64,000 bases of DNA from Verrucomicrobiota bacterium (GTDB lineage Bacteria; Verrucomicrobiota; Verrucomicrobiae; Limisphaerales; UBA11358): contig JACZKP010000178.1 of the NCBI GenBank assembly GCA_014860005.1, positions 1 through 64,000 on the forward strand, in the 5' to 3' direction. A program made the position numbers and the translations under genes. Every line of letters begins with the position of its first letter. Position 1 is the first letter of the stretch. Under the pieces are notes generated by a model. That model saw only the letters and a program-made list of their open reading frames with translations. It was not told the origin of the DNA and did no database searches. Positions 53,330 through 62,368 of this stretch are shown here, one piece after another.

Positions 53330-54256
53330 TCAGAACTTCAAACGGAAGAATTCCGGCCCCACGCCAATGGGCAATTGCGCCGAGTGGTGGTTTCCATCCG
53401 AAGTGATGCTTGGTTGCGGGTTCAAATCCTGCCAATCCGGCGCGCTCAAGCTGGTCGTGGATTGAAAAACCGCACCCACAGCCGAGCCTGCCCACGAGAC
53501 GATCAGCACGTTGTCCCCAAGGGAGACGGACAGAACCGGCGTGCCGCCGCTGAGTTGTCCCAGCACGTCAATTTCCCAAATCAGTGGCGAAGCAACGGGC
53601 GCCGTCAACCCGTCGTCAAATCCGACGAATGGATTTATGTCATCGAACGGGTCTCGCATCTGGCCCTGGGTGTTGTCCACGGCATAAAAGTCAAACTCCA
53701 GGTGCGTCACGGCTGTGGCGAGGGGGCCGTCCGTGTCGGTCAATTGCGAGAGCACCACGCGCCAGTTATTGACGGAGGCATTGTTGATCGTGCCCGAGGC
53801 GTGCGACTGGACATAAACCGGCTCGGTGAACGTTTGCGCGCCATCGGAGGAGAACCGCACCGTGTAGGTGTGAAACACGCGGCCATCACGACCGTTGTTG
53901 CCCGTAAACACGCGGATCTCCGTGATGTCGGCGGCAGCGGTCAACTCGTATTGAATGAGTTTGGCCGGAAGGCCCATGCCTGGATAATCATTGAGCAGGC
54001 CGGTTAATCCCGTGGCCCGGATGCCTTGCCCATCGGTGAATGCCGGCAGTTGGTCCAAGGGATCGGAGTTGGCCGAATGCCAGCCACGATCACCGGGCAA
54101 CTCTGTTGGAATCAAACCCTGAATCAGATCCGTCGAATCATACAAGACCGCCAGATTCTCCTCTTCACCCTGAGTGGCGACGACGAACGGAGCGGCGTGA
54201 ATAGACCAGGCGGCGAAGCCAACGACCACAACCAAGCAACTGAATGATGTTTTCAT
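53330..54256 (-). CDS. Secreted hypothetical protein with discoidin-like region
   Basis: The 308-residue protein starts at ATG 54256 with a signal peptide (SCLVVVVGFAAWSIHA). The first two thirds (STDLIQGLIPTELPGDRGWH ... LIQYELTAAADITEIRVFTG ... HTYTVRFSSDGAQTFTEPVY) resemble galactose-binding-like domains, and the end (GGTPVLSVSLGDNVLIVSWA...GPEFFRLKF) is the Verrucomicrobiota C-terminal sorting-like tail. No catalytic residues are seen. It is probably a surface or extracellular protein. Confidence 0.7.
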   Translation of the reverse strand: MKTSFSCLVVVVGFAAWSIHAAPFVVATQGEEENLAVLYDSTDLIQGLIPTELPGDRGWHSANSDPLDQLPAFTDGQGIRATGLTGLLNDYPGMGLPAKLIQYELTAAADITEIRVFTGNNGRDGRVFHTYTVRFSSDGAQTFTEPVYVQSHASGTINNASVNNWRVVLSQLTDTDGPLATAVTHLEFDFYAVDNTQGQMRDPFDDINPFVGFDDGLTAPVASPLIWEIDVLGQLSGGTPVLSVSLGDNVLIVSWAGSAVGAVFQSTTSLSAPDWQDLNPQPSITSDGNHHSAQLPIGVGPEFFRLKF

Positions 54257-54394
54257 AAGCATGGAGAAGCTCTGTCTCACTGCCGACGTTCTACGCTGCG
54301 GGAGATTGATTACAAGCCAGAAAGTCCGCGCGGAGGATTAAGTCGCCCCCGCGATCCGCTCGGAGAGCGGCACTCGGTGTCTGCCCGGTTGCCG

Positions 54395-56080
54395 TCACTT
54401 TCCACCAGTCAGCGGCAAAATGGAACTGAATACCAGCGTCTCGATGAGTCCGATAACCGAAATGGCCGTGGCCACCACCGTCCAACTCTTCAACGTTTCC
54501 TGCTCAGTAAAACCGCTCAACTTGGCAACGACCCAGAAGCCGCTGTCGTTCATCCACGAGAGAATCACCGAGCCGAAGCCGACGGCCAGGTAGATGTAAA
54601 CGATGTGGTAAGGCAGACTCGATCCGTCGCCGACGATGGCAAACATCAACGCCGAACCTGTAATCATCGCCACCGTGGCCGAGCCTTGCGCGATGCGCAC
54701 GACCGCTGTGACCAGCCAGGCCAGCAGGACGTAATTCACGGAACGGCCTTCGGCCAACTCCTTGATGGCTTCGCCCACACCACTGTGGCGAATCATTGCA
54801 CCAAACGCGCCGCCCGCGCTGGTGATGAGAATGATCACGCCCGCCGTCTCCAGCGACGGGGCGATCTTCTGCGCCAACGCGGCGAAGGTCAGCCGGCATT
54901 GTTTCAAGTGCAGCGCCATGGCGATGAGCGCGCCGAGGAGCAACGCCATGGTTTTGTTGCCGAGAAACTGCACGATGGCATTGAGCATCGCGAAACTCTC
55001 CGCGCCACCGAGTGCCGCCACCACGCCGGGCAGTTTCTTCCCGGCCATGTCCAGAAAGGAAGCCAGCGCGATCAGCACCGCCGGGAGCACCACCGGCAAC
55101 ACGGCGAGGCTTAAGGACGGCAACTCGTCATCGCGCCGGTTGACGATGGCGTTCAAATCCGCGAGCGACGTGCCTGAGGTTTCGCGCAGCGGCACCGGCG
55201 AAACGCGATCCAGCCATTTCGCCAGGTAGAGCACGCCAATGGCCGGCAGAATGCCGGAGAGCAATCCGGCGACAATGGCCGCGCCGAGGTCCAGTCTCAA
55301 CGCGTCGGCCACGAGCAACGGGCCGGGCGTGGGCGGCACCATGGAATGGGTGATCGCCCCGCCGCCCGCCATGGCCAGCACATAGAGCATGTAGTTTTTG
55401 CCCGTGCGCAGCCCCAGTGCGCGCGCCAGCGGGATGAGTAGAAAGAAAACCGTGTCGAAGAACACCGGAATCGAAAGGAAGAAACCACTGGCCAGCAGCG
55501 CGATGCCCGCGCGTTGTTCGCCGAACAAGCGCATGAAGCGCCGCACAATCACATCCGCCGCGCCGCTCTCCATCAACGACACGCCAATGATGGAAGCCAA
55601 AGCGATGACGATGCCAATGCTGCCGGCGGCAGTGCCGAAGTCTCGCGCCGCCTGATCCAGTACCTGGACGAAGTGGTTTCGACTGTGAAATCGCCTGGCC
55701 TCCGCCTCCGTGATGATCGTGCGATAGGTTCTGGCCTCACCATTGCCCTCGGCCAGCAAAACTCCCTTGGCCACCAAACGGTCGAGGGTGGGGGAAATCC
55801 GATCGGCGGGAAGGCCGGCATCGGTGAGTTGCCGTTGAATGGTTTCCAGATTGGCGGCGCGTTCTGCCACGGTGTGAAATACGGCCAGTTCCCGATCGGT
55901 GAGTTCGCCGGGCAGATTGCCGGCCGGCGTGAGCCACCCGGCGAGCAAGGCGGCCAGCAACAAGGCGAGGAATGCATGGACCCGCAGTTTCGTGATCAAC
56001 AAGACGATCGCCGCAACGCAGATGGCGAGGACGACAAACGGCCAGAGTTGAGAGGCTTCGGCAAGCGCGAGGCAAATCAT
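54395..56080 (-). CDS. GntP-family gluconate:H+ symporter with inserted winged-helix-like domain
   Basis: The 561-residue polytopic permease has the GntP words: AAGSIGIVIALASIIGVSLM, ESGAADVIVRRFMRLFGEQR, GFFLSIPVFFDTVFFLLIPL, MAGGGAITHSMVPPTPGPLL and ITSAGGAFGAMIRHSGVGEA. GntP proteins are usually about 440-450 residues. Here about 85 additional residues (55-138) sit between the first helices and the core (LTDRELAVFHTVAERAANLE ... PTLDRLVAKGVLLAEGNGEA), which look like a small winged-helix or helical-hairpin domain and would face the cytoplasm or periplasm. This could be regulatory. Neighbouring secreted proteins suggest sugar-acid uptake, but no kinase is adjacent. Confidence 0.88.
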   Translation of the reverse strand: MICLALAEASQLWPFVVLAICVAAIVLLITKLRVHAFLALLLAALLAGWLTPAGNLPGELTDRELAVFHTVAERAANLETIQRQLTDAGLPADRISPTLDRLVAKGVLLAEGNGEARTYRTIITEAEARRFHSRNHFVQVLDQAARDFGTAAGSIGIVIALASIIGVSLMESGAADVIVRRFMRLFGEQRAGIALLASGFFLSIPVFFDTVFFLLIPLARALGLRTGKNYMLYVLAMAGGGAITHSMVPPTPGPLLVADALRLDLGAAIVAGLLSGILPAIGVLYLAKWLDRVSPVPLRETSGTSLADLNAIVNRRDDELPSLSLAVLPVVLPAVLIALASFLDMAGKKLPGVVAALGGAESFAMLNAIVQFLGNKTMALLLGALIAMALHLKQCRLTFAALAQKIAPSLETAGVIILITSAGGAFGAMIRHSGVGEAIKELAEGRSVNYVLLAWLVTAVVRIAQGSATVAMITGSALMFAIVGDGSSLPYHIVYIYLAVGFGSVILSWMNDSGFWVVAKLSGFTEQETLKSWTVVATAISVIGLIETLVFSSILPLTGGK

Positions 56081-56167
56081 AAGACGCGTCGGTTCTGCGG
56101 GAGGCTACTCAAGAGTTCCCGGTGGGCAAGCCGCAAGGTTGAAGGTGCTCCACGATTCTACTCTGCC

Positions 56168-59100
56168 CTACGGCAGCGCTGGAGTGACCAGACGGTAGAA
56201 TCGCAGGGCGTCGCCACCGTTCTCGTCGCGCACAGTGACAACTCCCGGCTCGGACGCGGCGGGCACGTCAGCAACACGCAACCAGCCGCCCGTTAAGTCG
56301 GTCGTGACCAGCACCGTGTAGGAACGGCCCGCCACGGCTTCGAAACTCAGCAAAGTTTCATCACTCGTCAGCCCATCCAGAACGAGGCGCAAAACGCTGC
56401 TCGGATCATTGGGCCGCGTGCCGGCAAGATACTCCTCCCAGTTGGTCATGCCGTCTCCGTCGAAGTCACCGTCCGGCCCGTGAATGCCGGTGCCGATCGT
56501 CGGGTCCAACCCATGCGCAATCTCCCACGCATCCGGCAGGCCGTCTTCATCGGCGTCCGTCAATGCGGCGGTGTAATTCAGTGCGCCAGGGGTTGGTGGG
56601 GCAGCCTCCCAGTTGGCGGGATCATCGCCAAAAGCCAGACCCGTCAGTCTTTGCAGCGACCAGCCCGTGCCTGCCGCTCCCGCTGGCCACGGAGCGTCGG
56701 GCAGGTAGTTCACCGCGTCCACCACAAAGTAGGGCACGTAGCCAACGTAAGGATTGGCCACGGTCTGAGGTGCGTCGGGACGCAACAGCGCGACTTCCTC
56801 ACCTTCGTTGGCCAACCGTCCGTTCATGGGACCGAATAACGGCACCGACGGCGACAGCAGGTAACGGTTGCGGAACACCTGCGCCGATACGGGATCGGCC
56901 GCCGGGTCAAAAGTCACCACCACCGCATATCCGGTCGCGGAAAGTGCTGCGCCGGTGGGAAAGGTGTAATCCACCCCGGCCAATCGCCAACCGTTGGTCG
57001 GATGCGCCGGATCGTACAGCGGCACATGTTGGTCCGTCAGATTCCGCAGTTCGACAAACTCATGCAGAGTGTCGTTGTAGAGCCGATGCGCAGGCGGTTG
57101 GAACATGAGTTCGCTGATGACCACCGGGCCTACACGCGGACCGGCGTTGGGGCCGGGCAGAGTCACGGCCGCCTGCGCCACAAAATGCTCACGCCCGAGA
57201 CTGTCGACATGCCGGCCAAAACTCACGCCATTGGGTGCGGCGCCGAAACTGAAACCATGCGCGTAGCCAGTGAGATTGGTGCCGTCGCCGGAGAAGAGCC
57301 AGACCTCCTCGCCCAGCGAACTGAAATTGAAACCAGTTCCACCAGCATCGAACGCGTTGGCGTCCACCGCCAGATGTCCGAGCGCCTGAATGATTGTTCC
57401 CGGTGGGAAGGTGAACTTGGTTGGTCGTCCGCGGTTGTCGGTGAGAAACCAGCCACTGATATCCACAGGCTGGAGCAGGGGATTGAATAATTCCACGGCA
57501 TCCACCTCCGGCAGATCGGTGTGCGAGAGCACTTCGTTGACTACGATGCGCGGAATGTCGGGAGGCGCGGGATCCGCTTCGCCGGGCGAACCGAGCAGAT
57601 TGCTGCTGGGCCGCCAGGCAGCGGCGAAGTCCTCGGACCAGGATTCAACCATCGGCACCAGGGAGAAGCCCGGGCCGTCCGTGGTGCGATACCAGACGTC
57701 GTTGTAGGTGAAATCAAAGACCGTCTCGCCCAATGGGCCTTCCAAGGTCAGGCGTTCACCATCGTTGTCCAACGCGCCCGAGTAAACTCCGGCGATGTTG
57801 GTCACGCCCGGGTAGCGCGTCTGGAAAGCCGCGAGATTGCGCACCAGCACGACGTATCCGCCGGGCGGCACCACGGTGATGGAGTTGGTGGCCGTGAATA
57901 GGAATTCGATTCCTCGAGTGAAACGAAAGCCCGGTAAGCTCAAGGGCGTGTCGCCGATGTTCTTCAACTCGAGAAACTCAAAGTCGTTTGCGTCGGACGA
58001 ACCGCTTCCCGCCACTGGATGATACATGATTTCAGTGACGACCAGCGGCGGTGTGGCCACCACAAAAGTGGCTTCGGTGCGTCCAGACCACGGACTGGAG
58101 ATCGGCGGATTGCGCGGGCCCGTCAGGTTCTGGTGGGAGGTGTTGCGGTTGCGCGCCACAATGCGGGCGTTTTGCACCAGCGTCACCTGGATGTTAGTCA
58201 GGGCCGTGAAAGCGGACGGCGAAATGCCGCCACCCGGCAGGCGGGGATCCGTTCCATCAAGCGTGAAGTAAGTCACATTGCCGGCCTTGGAGGTGCTGGG
58301 GCGGATTTCCACAACCGTGCCATTCGAGATGGCGCCGCCGGGATGACTCAGGACCGGCGCGGCCAGAAAATTCGTGTCAATGAATTGCACCCGATCCGCC
58401 AGCCAGCGTTTCAGGAAATCCCGCTCGCCGACGTAGGTGGCCGGAAAGGAATGCGAATAACCCGCCGCCGACACTGTCCCCGAGCGCGGCACGGTGCTGG
58501 ACCAACGCCCGACCTGACGGCCATGAATGGGTTGCACTTCTGCGGCAAAGGCGTCCACCCGGGCGAAGAGTGCGTTGGTACTCAACGGCCCGCGGCGCAA
58601 TTCGGTCCATCGGTCAATCCACCCCTGCCAGAAATCCGGCGCAGTGAGGAGCCGGCGATACCAGCCGTTTGGAAACACTGCGTCCGCATTGAAGAAATCC
58701 GTGCCGTAATCACCTCCAATCGTGGGCGGGGCAGTGGCGCTCATCCAGGCACGCGGACTGAAGGGCCGCAAATCGCCCCCGCCGGAAGTTCCCATCGCGC
58801 GATCAAAATCCCAGAGCGGCCCCATTTCCAGCCTGCCCTCCCGGTCCTTGAAGAAGTAGGCGCTCAGGCGAAGCGCATCCACGTTCAGGGTGAACACGTT
58901 GAGCAGGTGATGGTCAATCCAGGAATCCACGTCAATCCACGCGGCGTAACCCGTAGCAGGATTGGTATATCCCGATGAGTAAAGCGCCGAGCCGAATCCG
59001 GAGAGGTAGTTGCGAATGTATTGCGATTGCGCCGCGCGGCCAGAGCTGACCATTTCGAGTCCCGGCGGGTCAACGTACACGACGTTGGCCTCCAAGGCAG

Positions 59101-61453
59101 AGTCGTAAAACGTCCGCTCGTCAGCCTCGGCGCGGTCCACCTTCAACATGTAGCCGCCAGTGATGGTGGGTAGATTGGTGACTCCAAGATTGAGTCTCGG
59201 AATGTCCACGCGCCGATCATTGCGTTTTATTTTTTCCTCCACCGTGTAAACCCCGTGATAGTCTCCCCACGTGAATCCCGGAAAAGTGATGGTGCCCCCA
59301 CTGGTGTTCACAAACACCTCGGCAAACCGCGTGCGGGAGGAATACCGCCCCGCGTCGCGGCTCAACTGATGGGCCAGCGGATTGTGCAGAAACGACTGAT
59401 CAAACAGGTTCTGCCCGTACAGCACCCAATCGGATTCCGCCGGCAAGCCGAGAAACTCCACGTCCGCGTCGTCGTTGAACTCGTCCCAGGTTTCGAGCGC
59501 GTAACTCTTCTGCTCAAGGCCGGCCGTGCTGCTGCCGCGGACGTTCACTCCGGCGCGGCTGACCAGGGCGGGCGGGTTGGTCAGGGACGTGACGCCGTTG
59601 ATCGGGTGAAACACCATCACGATACTGTCGCGGTCGAGGCGCGGCCTGCTGGTCGGAAACGCCCCACCCGCCAGGTTGTGAATGAGAATGACCGGCAACG
59701 GCGAGGTAAAGTTGGTGGCTTGCGCCGACAGTCGCACGAACAACAGCGACGCAGGCGGGCCGGGCAGCGACCCGGGTTGTTTGGGAAAGGCCCGCATCCG
59801 TACCTGCACCGTGTTGGTGATTGTGAGGGGACTGGTGTAGAGCGGCGAAGTGGCTGTGGGAATGTTTGTCGGCGCCGGCGAGGAGGAGGGAACGTTGGTG
59901 GTAATGAGCAGATAACGGATTTCCCAAGTCGCTGGGTCCGGGACACTCAACGTGAGCGAAAACGGTTCCATGAACGTTCCACTCACCCGTGAACCTATGA
60001 TCGCCGGACCGAAACCTGTTCCGCTGGTGGCGTTGGGAGCGCCGGGACTCGGCTGCGCAAAGTATCCCAGCACGGAGGCATCCAGCCGGTCGCGACCGTA
60101 CGAAACATCCGTGCTCTGCGCCGGATACGTCGGGGCGAAGGCGGAGATGATCTGTCCATTGGGATCGGTCAGCGCCAGGAACGCCGGACTCGTGGAGAGT
60201 CTGAAGTTGGTGTGCAGTTGCCCGTTCACGTTCGTGTTGCGATCCGAGGCAAACACCACGAGGAAACTGCCGTTCGGGAGAATGGTGCCGTTCGGGATGC
60301 GCCACTTCTGAAGATTGTTTGCGTTATCTGTCAAGTGACAGCCGCTGAGGTCAACGAGTTCCCCGGAGCGATTCTCGATTTCGATCCAGTCCGGGTTGTT
60401 GCCAAGGTCATCCTTGAGTGAATCCGGCTGGTTGCCGCTGTTCGAGGCCAGGAATTCGGAAATGTGAACTCCCGCGAATGTCAGATTCGGATTGAGCGTG
60501 TAGGTCCAGTTTCCGCCAACAAAGGGATTTCCCGCGCCGTCCTGAATTCCGTGGGTGGCCGCCCACGCCACCGCAACGGCGCCCTCGGGCGGCGGGAAGA
60601 ACTCGAACACATACTGGTCCGCCGCCACGGCGATTACGTTCGTCGCCGCCAGGCCGTTAAGGAGCAGATCACTGGCATCCACGCCGGACACTGGTTCGCT
60701 AAACGCGATTTCAATGGTCACCAGGTCGCGCACGGTCATGCCCGCCGGCGGCCAGATCAACGACAGCATTGGTGGCGTCACGTCACTGTCTGCCGCGAGC
60801 GCCACGTTGAGGACGAAATCCGAGGAACTGCCGATGGAACTGTTGAATCCCTGAACCGCCAACACATTGTTGCCGGGCTGAAGCAGGCTTGCGGGGTTGG
60901 CCAGTATGTTGGTGACCCATGGGATGGGCTCCGGCAGGGCGGGCGAGGAACTGCCGCTGAACGGAATCTCGCCCGGCGGCATGTTGAACCGCGCGATTTC
61001 CACCCCGTTGAGCCAGGCGATAAAACCATCGTCGCTCAGCGCGGAGAGCCGCAACTCACCGATGGCCACCGGATTGGCAACCGTGAAGGTGCGTCGCAAA
61101 AAGATGCAGGTGTAGTTGTAACGCATGTCCGTGAGTTGCGTGCCGGGCGCGGGCTGGACATCGCCATACCAGAACGGCGTGTTGCCGGTAAGCCACGCGG
61201 AATCGTCGAAGCCCACATGCCGCCACGCCGCCGGGTTTGGCGCCGATGCCTCGTTGGTGCCCTTGAGCCAGCGCCAGGCGCTGTTGGCAGGGATAAGGTC
61301 CAGGTTCTGAGCCGCAACGGGCGGGGTCATGGCCGCGAGCACGAGCCAGGCCGCCACCCACAAATTCTCGGCGTAACATCTCGAGACATTGCCAAACCGC
61401 TTCAGCGGGTTGCCGGGCGTGCCTTGGTTCAAACGGGCCTCTGTGTAATCCAT
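56168..61453 (-). CDS. Large secreted CotH-kinase-fold and lamin-tail domain protein
   Basis: The 1,761-residue exported protein has an N-terminal hydrophobic signal (WLVLAAMTPPVAA, about residues 36-48), beta-rich modules, a lamin-tail domain (HISEFLASNSGNQPDSLKDD), and a CotH-type kinase-like domain: VSRAGVNVRGSSTAGLEQKS, GVYTVEEKIKRNDRR and GPLWDFDRAMG. Three or more further lamin-tail modules follow (VVTEIMYHP...; IVVNEVLSHTDLPEVDAVEL; VVISELMFQPP...), then a thrombospondin type-3 calcium loop (DADEDGLPDAWE...GDFDGDGMTNWEEY) and a terminal sheet. Such architecture is common in Verrucomicrobiota and Planctomycetota; CotH proteins phosphorylate surface proteins in Bacillus, but activity here is unproven. 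It is monocistronic and next to the GntP gene. Confidence 0.9.
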   Translation of the reverse strand: MDYTEARLNQGTPGNPLKRFGNVSRCYAENLWVAAWLVLAAMTPPVAAQNLDLIPANSAWRWLKGTNEASAPNPAAWRHVGFDDSAWLTGNTPFWYGDVQPAPGTQLTDMRYNYTCIFLRRTFTVANPVAIGELRLSALSDDGFIAWLNGVEIARFNMPPGEIPFSGSSSPALPEPIPWVTNILANPASLLQPGNNVLAVQGFNSSIGSSSDFVLNVALAADSDVTPPMLSLIWPPAGMTVRDLVTIEIAFSEPVSGVDASDLLLNGLAATNVIAVAADQYVFEFFPPPEGAVAVAWAATHGIQDGAGNPFVGGNWTYTLNPNLTFAGVHISEFLASNSGNQPDSLKDDLGNNPDWIEIENRSGELVDLSGCHLTDNANNLQKWRIPNGTILPNGSFLVVFASDRNTNVNGQLHTNFRLSTSPAFLALTDPNGQIISAFAPTYPAQSTDVSYGRDRLDASVLGYFAQPSPGAPNATSGTGFGPAIIGSRVSGTFMEPFSLTLSVPDPATWEIRYLLITTNVPSSSPAPTNIPTATSPLYTSPLTITNTVQVRMRAFPKQPGSLPGPPASLLFVRLSAQATNFTSPLPVILIHNLAGGAFPTSRPRLDRDSIVMVFHPINGVTSLTNPPALVSRAGVNVRGSSTAGLEQKSYALETWDEFNDDADVEFLGLPAESDWVLYGQNLFDQSFLHNPLAHQLSRDAGRYSSRTRFAEVFVNTSGGTITFPGFTWGDYHGVYTVEEKIKRNDRRVDIPRLNLGVTNLPTITGGYMLKVDRAEADERTFYDSALEANVVYVDPPGLEMVSSGRAAQSQYIRNYLSGFGSALYSSGYTNPATGYAAWIDVDSWIDHHLLNVFTLNVDALRLSAYFFKDREGRLEMGPLWDFDRAMGTSGGGDLRPFSPRAWMSATAPPTIGGDYGTDFFNADAVFPNGWYRRLLTAPDFWQGWIDRWTELRRGPLSTNALFARVDAFAAEVQPIHGRQVGRWSSTVPRSGTVSAAGYSHSFPATYVGERDFLKRWLADRVQFIDTNFLAAPVLSHPGGAISNGTVVEIRPSTSKAGNVTYFTLDGTDPRLPGGGISPSAFTALTNIQVTLVQNARIVARNRNTSHQNLTGPRNPPISSPWSGRTEATFVVATPPLVVTEIMYHPVAGSGSSDANDFEFLELKNIGDTPLSLPGFRFTRGIEFLFTATNSITVVPPGGYVVLVRNLAAFQTRYPGVTNIAGVYSGALDNDGERLTLEGPLGETVFDFTYNDVWYRTTDGPGFSLVPMVESWSEDFAAAWRPSSNLLGSPGEADPAPPDIPRIVVNEVLSHTDLPEVDAVELFNPLLQPVDISGWFLTDNRGRPTKFTFPPGTIIQALGHLAVDANAFDAGGTGFNFSSLGEEVWLFSGDGTNLTGYAHGFSFGAAPNGVSFGRHVDSLGREHFVAQAAVTLPGPNAGPRVGPVVISELMFQPPAHRLYNDTLHEFVELRNLTDQHVPLYDPAHPTNGWRLAGVDYTFPTGAALSATGYAVVVTFDPAADPVSAQVFRNRYLLSPSVPLFGPMNGRLANEGEEVALLRPDAPQTVANPYVGYVPYFVVDAVNYLPDAPWPAGAAGTGWSLQRLTGLAFGDDPANWEAAPPTPGALNYTAALTDADEDGLPDAWEIAHGLDPTIGTGIHGPDGDFDGDGMTNWEEYLAGTRPNDPSSVLRLVLDGLTSDETLLSFEAVAGRSYTVLVTTDLTGGWLRVADVPAASEPGVVTVRDENGGDALRFYRLVTPALP

Positions 61454-61615
61454 CCGGCAGGGTTCCGCGAATAAGCACAGTTTTCAAGACGCAATTGAAC
61501 GTCGGTGAGCTCCTGTGTGCAAATCCCTGCCATGATTACCTGATGGAATATCAAAGGAGATTTAATCCTTGGGTTTTCGGACCCCGAGGAGTATCTGTTA
61601 CCGCATCCGCCCCGT

Positions 61616-62191
61616 ATGAGCGCCGTCACCCAAATCCTCCAAGCCATTGAACATGGTGACGCGAAGGCCACGGACGAACTCCTGCCGCTCGTTTATCAGG
61701 AACTGCGCCGGCTGGCCGCCTACAAGATGGCCAGCGAAGCTTCCGGCCAAACGCTCCAACCCACGGCGCTTGTGCATGAGGCGTACCTACGACTGGTCGG
61801 ACCAAGCCAGGCACAGCAATGGGATGGGCGCGGACATTTCTTTGCTGCGGCGGCCGAAGCCATGCGACGCATCCTGGTGGATCGCGCGCGCGCAAAACAG
61901 GCGTTGAAACGCGGCGGCAATCTGGAGCGGGTGGAATTGGACGCGGTGGAGTTGCCATCGCCCATGCCGGACGACGAGTTGCTGGCGCTGGATGAAGCAC
62001 TGAATCGTCTGGCAACGGTGGATACCCGCGCTGCGGAAATGGTGAAGCTCTGTTTCTTCGTCGGATTGACGCAAGAAGAGGCGGCGCGTGAACTGGGTGT
62101 TTCTCTCGCCACGGCCGAACGGGTTTGGGGATTTGCCCGCGCGTGGCTCTTGCGCGAGGTCCGGAAGGCAACAACTGGAACGTCGCAGTAG
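61616..62191 (+). CDS. ECF-like RNA polymerase sigma factor (Sig-70_X6/TIGR02999 type)
   Basis: The 191-residue sigma factor begins MSAVTQILQAIEHGDAKATD. It has region 2 (LLPLVYQELRRLAAYKMASE, then TALVHEAYLRLVG and FFAAAAEAMRRILVDRARAK) and region 4 with HTH (LTQEEAARELGVSLATAERVWGFARAWL). This subgroup occurs widely in Planctomycetota and Verrucomicrobiota and is often paired with a Ser/Thr kinase, as here: the kinase follows 178 bp downstream on the same strand, with a REP-like element in between. The pair probably forms a signal-responsive regulatory unit without an anti-sigma factor gene of the usual type. Confidence 0.9.
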   Translation: MSAVTQILQAIEHGDAKATDELLPLVYQELRRLAAYKMASEASGQTLQPTALVHEAYLRLVGPSQAQQWDGRGHFFAAAAEAMRRILVDRARAKQALKRGGNLERVELDAVELPSPMPDDELLALDEALNRLATVDTRAAEMVKLCFFVGLTQEEAARELGVSLATAERVWGFARAWLLREVRKATTGTSQ

Positions 62192-62213
62192 AAAGCCAAA
62201 GACTTTTGAGGGG

Positions 62214-62354
62214 ATTCACGGCTGGATTCCGCATGAACAGGTGGAAGGGCAAAAGCATTGCGGTGACGGAGGCCGACTGTGTCCAGTGGACCAGCGGCAG
62301 CGTGTTAATCGTTTCCGGCTGCTGCGGTTGGTGCTCCGCACACAGCCGCGCTCC
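62214..62354. repeat. REP-like dyad element, copy 2
   Basis: Related to 43981-44110: GACTGTGTCC near 62274 and GCACACAGCCGCGCTCC ending at 62354 form the arms, with CCAGCGGCAGCG / GCTGCTGCGGTTGG inside. It fills the gap between the sigma factor and the kinase, leaving little space for a separate promoter. Confidence 0.65.
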
Positions 62355-62368
62355 TCCAAATATTGATT

